This document shows positions 26,367-34,220 of a stretch of DNA of 64,000 bases, one piece after another. The DNA comes from UBA4744 sp963718995 (lineage in GTDB: Bacteria; Actinomycetota; Acidimicrobiia; Spongiisociales; UBA4744), in the NCBI GenBank assembly GCA_963718995.1, contig CAVRAP010000010.1:62001-126000 (forward strand), in the 5' to 3' direction. The notes beneath the pieces were generated by a model that saw only the letters and a program-made list of their open reading frames with translations, was not told the origin of the DNA and did not search any database. The translations under genes were made by a program, and so were the position numbers. How positions within the stretch are numbered: position 1 is the first letter of the stretch; each line of letters starts with the position of its first letter.

Positions 26367-26995
26367 CCTACCTCGGGTCGTTGGTGATCGGCTTATTGGT
26401 ACATCAGGGGGTCCGCGGGCGCTGGCCTGCCCGACGAGCTTGCGGGGCCGGGATCTGCGCGGCCATCGTGGCAGCCCGGCCGGCCAGCCTCCTCCTCGTC
26501 GCGTCCGGATGGGCGGTCGCACGCCTCTGGGCGTGGCGAAACCGGTCTTCCCGCTCCGCAGAACCCCGACCAGATCATCTCGGTCAGGTCCTGTTCGTCG
26601 CTTTGTCAGCCGGGTTGCCGGTGGCCGCTGCCCTCGAGTTCGCCGCGGGTGAGGTGGGCCCGGTTGAAGCCGGTGAAATTCGCTCGGTACTGAGAGCCGC
26701 GCGGCATCAGAGCCTGGCAGTAGCCCTTTCGGGAGCCGATGGTGCGACCGGGCGGTTGTTCGCAGTGCTCGCCGCGGCGCAAACAACCGGCGCTTCGTCG
26801 ATCAGGGCGGTGGCCGCCTTCGTAGATGAAGATCGGAGAGTTCGGCGGGCCCGGGCAGCTGAGGCCGCCCAACGGTTGCCGGTCAAGCTCACGGTGCCGC
26901 TGGCCTTGCTCATCCTGCCTGGTTTCGTGCTTCTCACGTTCGGTCCGACGGTCGTCGCCACCGTGCAGAAATTGCTTGGGCCACTGCTCTCGTGA
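26363..26995 (+). CDS. tadC: TadC-like pilus platform membrane protein
   Basis: 210 residues. An N-terminal hydrophobic region (about 1-50) is followed by a GspF-type domain ('VLFVALSAGLPVAAALEFAAGEVG', 'AAAQTTGASSIRAVAAFVDEDRRVRRARAAEAAQRLPVKLTVPLALLILPGFVLLTFGPTVV'). The last part, with the 'RAAEAAQRLPVKLTVPLAL' basic stretch before a terminal helix, is a TadC hallmark. ATG overlaps the tadB stop (ATGA). Like TadB it is shorter than the proteobacterial homologue, as in mycobacteria. Confidence 0.82.
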   Translation: MTYLGSLVIGLLVHQGVRGRWPARRACGAGICAAIVAARPASLLLVASGWAVARLWAWRNRSSRSAEPRPDHLGQVLFVALSAGLPVAAALEFAAGEVGPVEAGEIRSVLRAARHQSLAVALSGADGATGRLFAVLAAAQTTGASSIRAVAAFVDEDRRVRRARAAEAAQRLPVKLTVPLALLILPGFVLLTFGPTVVATVQKLLGPLLS

Positions 26996-27050
26996 CAAGT
27001 CAGCGCTTCCCCCGCACCGACCGGTCGTCGGTACTACGTAAGGAGAAAAG

Positions 27051-27233
27051 ATGATGCATCTGCTGCATCGGATCATCTATCGAGAGAGAGGACAGGGAAC
27101 CGTTGAGTACGTCCTGGTCATCCTGGCTGCCGCGGCGATCGCGCTGTCGTTGATCGCCTGGATCAGCGATACGAATCTGTTCAGCGGTCTGTTTGGAACC
27201 GTCCTCAAGAAAGTCATCGGATTCGCCAAGTGA
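27051..27233 (+). CDS. Flp/DUF4244-type major pilin
   Basis: A 60-residue prepilin. A short positive leader ending in glycine is followed by 'GTVEYVLVILAAAAIALSLIAWI'. The glutamate near +5 and the hydrophobic helix right after it are type IV/Flp pilin hallmarks (cleavage expected after the Gly of RGQG). It matches the DUF4244 small pilins of actinobacterial tad loci. AAGGAG about six bases upstream, 55 bases after tadC, gives it a strong ribosome site of its own, as expected for the most abundant product. Tandem ATGs lie at 27051 and 27054. Confidence 0.9.
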   Translation: MMHLLHRIIYRERGQGTVEYVLVILAAAAIALSLIAWISDTNLFSGLFGTVLKKVIGFAK

Positions 27234-27604
27234 GCGTTCGACGGGGAGAACAGGGATCGGCCGTGGTCGAATTTGCCCTCGTCCTACCCGTCGTGGTTCT
27301 GGTCCTGCTCGCAGTTGTCGAGGTGACGGTGGTTGCACGGACCCAATACGAACTGGTGCATGCGGCCCGGGAAGGAGCCAGGACGGCGGCAACCGTCGCG
27401 GATCCTTCCCGGGCCGTTGCGGCCGTGCAGGATGCGCTCGATCCGGTGGTGGCCGCCCGGGTGCGGGTGACCGTCGAGCGACCCGAAACGGTCGGGAGCA
27501 GTGCAGTGGTCACGGTCCTGCTTCCCCACCGGTTGGCAGGTGGCCTCTTCGGGGGTCTGCGGGTTGATCTTCGGGCTCGGTCGGTGATGCGGGTCGAGCG
27601 GTGA
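27230..27604 (+). CDS. TadE-like minor pilin
   Basis: A 124-residue pseudopilin. A short leader is followed by 'GSAVVEFALVLPVVVLVLLAVVEV', the TadE signature with the conserved VEFAL glutamate at the start of a single TM helix. A periplasmic domain follows, with 'YELVHAAREGARTAATV', also typical of TadE. It starts on GTG overlapping the pilin stop and overlaps the next gene by a GTGA. TadE-like proteins are thought to prime or anchor Flp pili. Confidence 0.88.
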   Translation: MSVRRGEQGSAVVEFALVLPVVVLVLLAVVEVTVVARTQYELVHAAREGARTAATVADPSRAVAAVQDALDPVVAARVRVTVERPETVGSSAVVTVLLPHRLAGGLFGGLRVDLRARSVMRVER

Positions 27605-27999
27605 ACGACCGGGGCTCGGTATCGGTGGTGATCCTGGGGCTGGTCGGATTTCTGGTCGTTCTGGGCGTCATGCTCGGCGCGGCCGGGCAATACCTGTCCT
27701 TCCACGGCCGGGCCCAGGCCGCAGCCGATGCGGCGGCGTTGGCCGCCGCCCCCGTCACCTTCCATCCTTTCGGTTCGGCTGGAGATCCAACCGCAGAAGC
27801 TGCTCGTTTCGCAGCTGCCAACGGGGCCCGTCTGATTCAGTGTGTGTGCGCCATCGATCGTTCCTGGGGGGCTCGCACCGTCCAGGTTGAGGTTGCGCGG
27901 GAAATCAGCCTCATTGGCTTGGGACGAATAGAGATCCGTGCGAGAGCCGCAGCCGAATTCGTCCCGATCGAGCTCCTCACCTTTCCATCGATGGACTGA
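27601..27999 (+). CDS. TadG/Rv3654c-like pilus-locus protein
   Basis: 132 residues starting with GTG in the TadE-like stop. 'DRGSVSVVILGLVGFLVVLGVMLGAAGQYLSFHGRAQAAADAAALAAAP' is the short TadG-like motif (hydrophobic helix, then the RAQxAADAAALAAA stretch) found in Rv3654c-type proteins that close actinobacterial tad operons. The remaining 80 residues form a small extracytoplasmic domain with two cysteines close together (CVCAID). It is the last gene of the operon; a new promoter-like element follows within ten bases. Confidence 0.82.
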   Translation: MNDRGSVSVVILGLVGFLVVLGVMLGAAGQYLSFHGRAQAAADAAALAAAPVTFHPFGSAGDPTAEAARFAAANGARLIQCVCAIDRSWGARTVQVEVAREISLIGLGRIEIRARAAAEFVPIELLTFPSMD

Positions 28000-28006
28000 T
28001 ATCGGG

Positions 28007-28012
28007 TATAGT
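28007..28012 (+). promoter_or_regulatory. -10 element for a leaderless toxin-antitoxin transcript
   Basis: TATAGT lies seven bases before the ATG at 28020, and no Shine-Dalgarno sequence precedes that ATG. Such spacing would put the transcription start on or next to the A of the start codon, that is, a leaderless mRNA, which is common in Actinobacteria. Inference from spacing only. Confidence 0.5.
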
Positions 28013-28019
28013 TCGGAAT

Positions 28020-28646
28020 ATGACAACAATCCGAATTCAGTCCGTTGAGGAACCGTTCGATACCCCGGGGACCGTCAGGGCAGCTGTGTCATTCCTGTCG
28101 CGGGCGGAGACGATGGGATTCCTTGGTGAGGACTATGTTGATCATCTCGACATCGACGCCGTCCGGAGAGTGACAGATGCGATGACCCGGGCCGGATTGG
28201 GTTCCGGCCCAGGAGCCCTACTGCACGTTCCCGACGACGAGATCAGCGGGAGCGACATTGCTGCAGTTCTGGCGGAGCTCGAGGAGATTCTGGAGAGCTC
28301 TCCAGCCCCCGAACGGGAATGGCCGATCCTCAACGACATGTTCGGAATCGAGACGCTCGCCCCGCTCCTCGGCGTTTCGCCGGCCAGTGTGCGCCGCTAT
28401 CTGCGAGGCGAGCGGGCTACCCCCGACCGCGTTGCCGGACGGCTGCACTTCCTCGCCATGGTGGTTTCCGATCTATCCGGCGCGTACAACGATTTTGGCA
28501 TCCGCCGGTGGTTCGTACGGGGGCGTCGCGTTCTGGACGGGGCAGCTCCCCGGGAGCTCCTCAGCGATGACTGGGACCCCGATGACCCGGGACCCCGGCG
28601 GGTGCGGGGTCTGGCTCGCTCGCTCCTGGGTTCACCCGTGACATGA
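28020..28646 (+). CDS. Xre/MbcA/ParS-type antitoxin
   Basis: A 208-residue antitoxin. An extended N-terminal region (1-100) is followed by an HTH of Xre type (about 111-131, 'ETLAPLLGVSPASVRRYLRGE'). A C-terminal DUF2384-like toxin-binding segment, 'GIRRWFVRGRRVLDGAAPRELL', has the WF..GRRVL.G..P.ELL pattern of MbcA/ParS. The HTH predicts autorepression of the operon. The N-terminal 100 residues are unusual; typical relatives are nearer 110-160 residues. Its stop overlaps the toxin start (ATGA), the usual antitoxin-first order. Confidence 0.85.
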   Translation: MTTIRIQSVEEPFDTPGTVRAAVSFLSRAETMGFLGEDYVDHLDIDAVRRVTDAMTRAGLGSGPGALLHVPDDEISGSDIAAVLAELEEILESSPAPEREWPILNDMFGIETLAPLLGVSPASVRRYLRGERATPDRVAGRLHFLAMVVSDLSGAYNDFGIRRWFVRGRRVLDGAAPRELLSDDWDPDDPGPRRVRGLARSLLGSPVT

Positions 28647-29173
28647 TCCTCTTTCGCCACGTAGATCCCCGGTACCCGTTCCTCTGGGAGACTCCCGACC
28701 AGCCGCCCGCCCGCTGGCATGACGTTGGCGACGGGCCCGTCCACTACCTGTCGGATACGTCCGATGGTGCGTGGGCCGAGTTCCTCCGCCATGAGGAAAT
28801 CACCGACCCGGCGGATCTGGCCGGGGTCGAACGCACGATGTGGGCAATTGAGATCGCCGAAACACCCTCGCGCCGCTCAGGTCTCCCGCTCCAGGTCGTG
28901 ACCGGTGGATCGGAGACGTACCCAAGGTGTCGGCGGTACGCCCGGCGTCTCCGAGCCGAAGGTGAAGCGGGTTTCTCGGTGGAGGCAGCCGCGCTTCGGA
29001 GGGGCGGGGCGAGGGGGTGGAGAGTGGATAAGGGCCTGCAGCCGGGTCGAGACCGCAACGGCCGGGTTCTCGTGCTGTTCGGTCCTCGTCCGGATCTGGT
29101 CGGTTGGGCGTCGGCGTCGGCCGGCCGCCCACCGACCTATCTGCTCGATCGGGTTCGTCACTTCGAGGAGTAG
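28643..29173 (+). CDS. RES-domain toxin
   Basis: 176 residues with a RES fold start 'LFRHVDPRYPFLWE' (Arg5), 'VHYLSDTSDGAWAEFLRHEE' (Tyr35, Glu46) and 'RRYARRLRAEGEAGFSVEAAALR'. RES toxins such as MbcT degrade NAD+ (phosphorolysis), and ParT ADP-ribosylates a target, so this product probably attacks NAD+ or uses it. It is coupled by a 4-base overlap to the antitoxin gene. The C-terminal half carries an unusual serine/arginine-rich stretch. This is a chromosomal two-gene toxin-antitoxin module between the tad operon and a helicase gene. Confidence 0.85.
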   Translation: MILFRHVDPRYPFLWETPDQPPARWHDVGDGPVHYLSDTSDGAWAEFLRHEEITDPADLAGVERTMWAIEIAETPSRRSGLPLQVVTGGSETYPRCRRYARRLRAEGEAGFSVEAAALRRGGARGWRVDKGLQPGRDRNGRVLVLFGPRPDLVGWASASAGRPPTYLLDRVRHFEE

Positions 29174-29234
29174 GGCGTCGCGCTTCGAGGTCCGATCTGG
29201 GTGCCTCGATCGACCCGGTCAGCCGTTCCGTCGC

Positions 29235-31499
29235 TCAAGCGCTCCCCAACGCCGTATGCAGGAATCGGACTCCTCCTTCTTTCGAAAGGGGCTCGTTGAA
29301 GTTGCCGCACTTGGGTGACTGAACACATGATGGACAGCCGTCTTCGCAGGGACATCCGTCCACCATCTCCCTTGTGGCTTCGAGGTGGTCGGCGCCTTTC
29401 TCGAAAGCGATGGCTGAGATACCGGCACCCCCCGGGTACGCCTCGTAAATGAAGATCGTTCCGGTTCCGGTCTCGGGATGGAACGGGGTGGAGAGTCCGC
29501 CGATATCCCAGCGATCGCATATCGCAAACAGCGGCAACATGGCAATGGCCGCATGTTCCGCCGCATGAAGTGTTCCGGGGACGTCGCGATGATCCACGCC
29601 TGCCGCGGAGTACACATCGTCGGGGATCGTCCACCACACCGCGTCGGTTTCAAACTGGACCGGGGGCAGATCGAGGGCTTCGAAGCTGAGAACCTCCCCC
29701 GAACCGAGCTTCCGGCGCTTGAAGGCAACAACGTGGCTTTCGACCCGCACCGATCCAACGTGCTGGATCAACTGCCCGACGGGTCGCCGGTCACGGGTCT
29801 CGAGGATCTCGAGGTATTTCTCCTCTTGAGACTGGGTGTAGTAGCCCACCTTCTGCGGGTGTACACGGACTTCGCGGGCAGCGAGGTCGAGTTGGTCGAC
29901 CACAAAGGTGTCGCCCTGGTGGAGATACACCGCACCGGCATGGGCCTGATTGAACGTCTGGCTCTCCTCCAGGGTCCCGAGCAGCTCATCGGCCGCCACG
30001 TCAACCACCGAAAACGGGGATCCCCCCGAGCTTCTGATGCTCACCGACCCGGCCGGACGGGTCCGCCGGGCCCAATACAGGCGCCCGTCCCGAAGCCGCA
30101 GATCGCCGGCCTGGACCAGCCGGTTGGCCGCCTCCTCCATCCCATCGCCGAGGAACTGCTGGTCGTCTGGTTGGAGGGGCAGCTCATGAGCTGCACAGGC
30201 CGTGTGGGCTTCCACGACGAGGGGATTGTCCGGGTTGATGACCGCGGCCTCCGGCGGGCGGGTGAAGAGCTGGCGGGGATGGGTCATGTAGTACTGATCG
30301 AGTGCGTCTTCACCCCCAACGAGCACTCCGAGCGAATGTTCCTGGCTGCGACCGGCCCGGCCGGCCTGCTGCCAGAACGAAGCCAGTGTCCCCGGGAACG
30401 TATTGATGATGGCCGCATCCAGATGTCCGACGTCGATGCCGAGCTCGAGTGCGTTGGTGGCCGTAACCCCGAGTAGCTCGCCGGCAAACAGCGCCGCTTC
30501 GATACGGCGCCGGTCCTGGGGAAGGTATCCACCTCGATAGGGGGCGATGCGCTCGGCGAGCGGCTCTTCCAGGCGATCATGTGCCCACTTGTAGATCAGC
30601 TCAGTCGCCTTCCTGCTGCGCGAGAAGACAATCGTGTGCTGGTGGTTGCGGATGAGGTCGACGAAGAGGTCCGTAGCTTCGGCCATAGCGCTGCGGCGCC
30701 GGCGCGGGCCGTCCTCGACCAGCGGTGGATTCCACAGTGCGATCAGTTTTTCGCCCTGGGGCGAGTCGTCGCCTTGCAGTACCTTCACCTCGAGGCCGCT
30801 CAAGCGCCCGGCGAGCTGGCCCGGATTTCCGATCGTCGCTGAGGCGAAGACCAGGGTCGGCTGAGCGCCGTAGTGGGCCGCGATTCTCCGCAGCCGTCGC
30901 ACCACATGCGCGACGTGGCTACCGAAGATACCGCGCAAGACGTGCATCTCATCGATGACGACGTAGGTGAGCCGGAGGAAGAAGTCGGCCCACTTCCCGT
31001 GGTTGGGAAGCATGCCGAAGTGGAGCATGTCGGGATTGGTCAAGATGACATTGGCGTGGCGTCTGACCCAGCGCCGGTCCTCCGGAGATGTGTCGCCGTC
31101 GTAGGTAGCCGCCACCAGTCCGGGGATGCGGAGCGCGGTCAGGCTGCGAAGTTGGTCCTGGGCCAGGGCCTTGGTTGGAAACACGAGGAGGGCTGAGGTG
31201 CGGGGATTTGCGAGAATCGCCTCCGCCAACGGGATCTGAAAGCTGAGCGATTTCCCCGAGGCCGTTCCGGACACAAGGACGGTGTGCACGCCCGACCGGA
31301 TGGACCGGACCGCCTCAGCCTGGTGACGGTAGAGGCGTTCGATACCGTGCTCCGCCAACCTCTGGGCAAGCGCACCGGGGAGGGGAGGGTCGAGATCGCC
31401 GAATCTGGCCGGGCGGGCGGCAACCCGCTCGAGATGCGCCAGTTCGCCCTCCAGGTCGGGATCGGCGACCCAGGCCTGTACCAACGTGTCGAGGTCCAT
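29235..31499 (-). CDS. MrfA-like DEAD/H helicase with C-terminal Cys cluster
   Basis: A 754-residue superfamily 2 helicase. The Q-motif 'LYRHQAEAVRSIRSGVHTVLVSGTASGKSLSFQIP' contains Walker A, and motif II is 'VVIDEMHVLRG'. Motif III is 'FASATIGNP' and motif VI 'QQAGRAGRS'. It then carries a DUF1998-type C-terminus with the four-cysteine cluster 'CPCEDGCPSCVQSPKCGN'. This is the architecture of MrfA/Hrq1-like DNA-repair helicases. The ATG at 31499 starts the conserved region; an in-frame ATG at 31517 is possible, while the longer upstream frame is arginine-rich and unlike the family. Confidence 0.9.
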   Translation of the reverse strand: MDLDTLVQAWVADPDLEGELAHLERVAARPARFGDLDPPLPGALAQRLAEHGIERLYRHQAEAVRSIRSGVHTVLVSGTASGKSLSFQIPLAEAILANPRTSALLVFPTKALAQDQLRSLTALRIPGLVAATYDGDTSPEDRRWVRRHANVILTNPDMLHFGMLPNHGKWADFFLRLTYVVIDEMHVLRGIFGSHVAHVVRRLRRIAAHYGAQPTLVFASATIGNPGQLAGRLSGLEVKVLQGDDSPQGEKLIALWNPPLVEDGPRRRRSAMAEATDLFVDLIRNHQHTIVFSRSRKATELIYKWAHDRLEEPLAERIAPYRGGYLPQDRRRIEAALFAGELLGVTATNALELGIDVGHLDAAIINTFPGTLASFWQQAGRAGRSQEHSLGVLVGGEDALDQYYMTHPRQLFTRPPEAAVINPDNPLVVEAHTACAAHELPLQPDDQQFLGDGMEEAANRLVQAGDLRLRDGRLYWARRTRPAGSVSIRSSGGSPFSVVDVAADELLGTLEESQTFNQAHAGAVYLHQGDTFVVDQLDLAAREVRVHPQKVGYYTQSQEEKYLEILETRDRRPVGQLIQHVGSVRVESHVVAFKRRKLGSGEVLSFEALDLPPVQFETDAVWWTIPDDVYSAAGVDHRDVPGTLHAAEHAAIAMLPLFAICDRWDIGGLSTPFHPETGTGTIFIYEAYPGGAGISAIAFEKGADHLEATREMVDGCPCEDGCPSCVQSPKCGNFNEPLSKEGGVRFLHTALGSA

Positions 31500-31543
31500 G
31501 GGGCCACAGTCTGTCATCTCGGGGTGACAATCACCCGCGACGA

Positions 31544-32758
31544 TCACTCCTCTTCCAGCACCCCGTCTGCGAGGTCGGCGAAGGTTGCGAATGCGGCATC
31601 GGTGAGGTAGACGACACTTGCGCTTCCAGCGGTCCCTACCTTTCCGTCGACAACCACATTGGGAAGGGTGTCGGGGTCCATTTCGTAGGTGATAGCCCCC
31701 AGCGTGAGCAGTTGTTCTGCCGAGAGATCCGTCCACACGTATTCGCCGATCAGTTCGAGCAGGCGTGGCAATTCCGCGATGCCGAGCGTTTGGACCTTGC
31801 GCAGCGCGGCGACCATCAGGAGACCCTGGTGATAGCTGCGGGTGAAGTCGCCACCGGACAGGGTGCGGTTGCGAGCGAAGGCGAGCGCGTCCGCTCCGCC
31901 GAACAACTGCAGTCCGGCCTGAAAGAAAGCTTTTGACTTCGGTTCGGACATGGCAAAGGGAACGTCGAATTCAAAACCGCCGAACGCATCGACTAGACCT
32001 TCGAATCCGAGAAAACCGGTCACGAGATATCCGTCGATCGGAAGCTCGGTCAGGTTGCGAGCCGTTTCGAGCACAACTTCGGGGCCGCGAGACGCCATGA
32101 CATTGGTGAATTTGTTGTTGCCGCCGTAGGAGGCCTCGACCCAGGAGTCCCGAGGTATCCCGACGATCGAGCCCTCGCCGGTGCCGGGTACCACCCCAAC
32201 CAGATGCAAGGAATCGGCCCGATACCCCAGGGCGTTCTGGCCCGGCCGGGCGTCCGATCCGATGATCAAAGCCAGTCGGGGACCTTCGCCGTACCAGGCC
32301 GACTTCTCGAAACTCGAGAGTCGGGCTCCGACCACCCTCCACCCGTCGTTCAGGTCGTTCACTGCCAGGATGATGTCCTCGTCGGCCACGACCACGGCTA
32401 CTTCTGATTCGACGATGCGGCCGGTGGTCACCGTGCCCGATACGTTGATCTCACCCACGGTCTGGTCGAGGTCGCCGAGGTGGACGACCAAACCGGCCGG
32501 CAGGTCCTGGAGATTCTCTTCGGACGGGTCGGCGGCGTAGGTATACAGGTCCAGGACGGCAAGGTCGAGGCCGGCGGGCGCGTCGATGAGTTCCACGGAG
32601 ACGGTGGTCTCGGGCAGCGTGGCGGTTGAGGTTGTTGCCGCGGTCGTTGCGGTCGTGCTGGGAGTCGTCGTGGTGGTGGTTGTTTCGGTCGCCGAGGAGC
32701 ACCCGGCGAGAGCGAGGACAAAGACAAGGAGGATGGCCGGCGGCCGGATGGATTTCAT
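31544..32758 (-). CDS. LytR-CpsA-Psr family lipoprotein
   Basis: A 404-residue secreted lipoprotein. The lipobox 'LALAGCSS' puts the modified Cys at residue 20, followed by a threonine-rich linker (TETTTTTTTPSTT) and an N-terminal extra domain of about 120 residues. The LCP catalytic core follows, with 'LIIGSDARPG', 'GYRADSLHLVGVVPGTGEGSIVGIPRDSWV' and the C-terminal arginine motif 'ALAFARNRTLSGGDFTRSYHQ'. LCP enzymes transfer polyprenyl-linked glycopolymers to peptidoglycan. Most LCP proteins are anchored by an N-terminal TM helix; a lipid anchor is less usual. A 44-base gap separates it from the helicase gene downstream. Confidence 0.88.
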   Translation of the reverse strand: MKSIRPPAILLVFVLALAGCSSATETTTTTTTPSTTATTAATTSTATLPETTVSVELIDAPAGLDLAVLDLYTYAADPSEENLQDLPAGLVVHLGDLDQTVGEINVSGTVTTGRIVESEVAVVVADEDIILAVNDLNDGWRVVGARLSSFEKSAWYGEGPRLALIIGSDARPGQNALGYRADSLHLVGVVPGTGEGSIVGIPRDSWVEASYGGNNKFTNVMASRGPEVVLETARNLTELPIDGYLVTGFLGFEGLVDAFGGFEFDVPFAMSEPKSKAFFQAGLQLFGGADALAFARNRTLSGGDFTRSYHQGLLMVAALRKVQTLGIAELPRLLELIGEYVWTDLSAEQLLTLGAITYEMDPDTLPNVVVDGKVGTAGSASVVYLTDAAFATFADLADGVLEEE

Positions 32759-32851
32759 CGAATTCGGGACTGTAGGGGCGTCGTCGACTTATCGGTACTC
32801 CATCGTCGAACGGGCCGCCGAGTCTCCTAGCATCTGAGCGGGTGCCCCCGG

Positions 32852-34154
32852 ATGGGAGTTGCGGTGGAAGTCTTCGAGAGTCTTGTCGAGTTGCTGGTGA
32901 TCCTGATCGCGGCCAAGGTCGGTGCCGAGGTCATGGCCCGGCTTCGTCAACCCGCAGTAATTGGGGAATTGTTGATCGGAGCCGTCATCGGGGCGAGCGT
33001 GCTCGGGTGGGTGGGTGGCGATGATGGGGGTCTGCTCTCCACCCTGGCTGAGATCGGCGTGATCCTGCTTCTCTTCGAGGTCGGTCTCGAGACCGATCTT
33101 CGCTCTTTCGCCCGGCTGGGGGCCTCGGCTTTGCTCGTCGCTCTGGTGGGTGTTGTTACTCCGTTTGCGTTGGGATTCTTTGCGGTCAAGTGGCTTTCGA
33201 TCGGCGGTGGATCGACTGAGCTCGCAATTTTCATGGGTGCCGCGATGACCGCAACCAGCGTCGGGATCACCGCCCGGGTCTTCGCCGATTTGCGACGGCT
33301 CCACACCGACGAAGCCAAGACCATCATCGGCGCGGCCGTGATCGACGACGTCATCGGTCTGATCATCCTTGGAGTGGTGGCGGCTGTGCTCGGTGGGGAA
33401 GGGGAATTCTCAACCGGTACCCTCTTCAGTATCACGGCCAAGGCACTGGGGTTCCTGGTCATCGTGGTCGCGCGTAGGACACGTGATCGCCCCGTACTTC
33501 TTCCGTTTTCTCAAGTTCTTGCGGGTGGAGGGAAGCTTCGTGGTCGGATCCTTCGTCTTCGCCATCGCGATCGGCTTGGCAGCCGAGCATTTCGCGGGTC
33601 TCGAACCGATCGTCGGGGCCTTCGCCGCGGGCCTGATCGCCGGCCAGACCAGTTTCTCGGATCGAATCGAGGCTGAACTGCGGCCCATCTCCTTCCTTTT
33701 CGTGCCCATCTTCTTTCTCTTCATCGGCACTCAGGTCGACGTCGCCGCCCTCGCAGATCCCCAGGTTCTGCTGGCGGGCGGGCTCATCTCCGTGCTGGCC
33801 ATCGTCGGGAAGCTGGTCGCCGGTCTTGGGGTCCTGACGAAGGGAGTCAACCGGAGAGTCGTTGGGGTGGGCATGGTGCCGCGTGGCGAAGTTGGGTTGA
33901 TCTTTGCCGCACTGGGGGCCAGTACCCTCAGCGCAGTGGTGAGCCCCGGCGATAACGCCATCGTGGTGCTGATGGTGGTGGTTACTACCTTGATCGCTCC
34001 GGTCATTCTCAACCGGATGTTGCGCAAGCACCCCCTCGATGATGAAAGCGCCGCGGAAGACGAGTCCGTTGCATCGATGGGCAAGATCCTCGACTCTCCG
34101 GTGACCGGGTCGCCTGAGCAGGACGCCAGCCTGAGGCCTGCCCCCGAGGAATAG
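32852..34154 (+). pseudogene. CPA2-family cation/H+ antiporter broken by one frameshift
   Basis: Read with one base removed near 33473 (in a CGCGCG run), this is a full 433-residue Kef/NapA-type antiporter with about twelve TM helices. The first frame gives 'QPAVIGELLIGAVIGASVLG', 'LLLFEVGLETDLRSF' and the ion-binding 'GAAVIDDVIGLIILG'. The second gives 'HVIAPYFFRFLK...AAEHFAGLEPIVGAFAAGLI...FLFIGTQVDVAAL...MVPRGEVGLIF'. The total length is 3n+1, as expected from one inserted base, and neither half is decayed. As written the first frame runs to a stop at 33676. It is either a sequencing error or very recent inactivation. Confidence 0.85.
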
Positions 34155-34220
34155 CCGTCATCTTGGTGGCCAAACGCTTGCCTCTTATACTCCGGTGGCT
34201 GGCCAGTAAACGAGGGGGAG

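Noticed and set aside
29235..31736. A longer helicase start at 31736
   Set aside because: The extra 79 residues are arginine- and cysteine-rich, unlike the family, and would overlap the upstream lipoprotein gene; homology begins at 31499.
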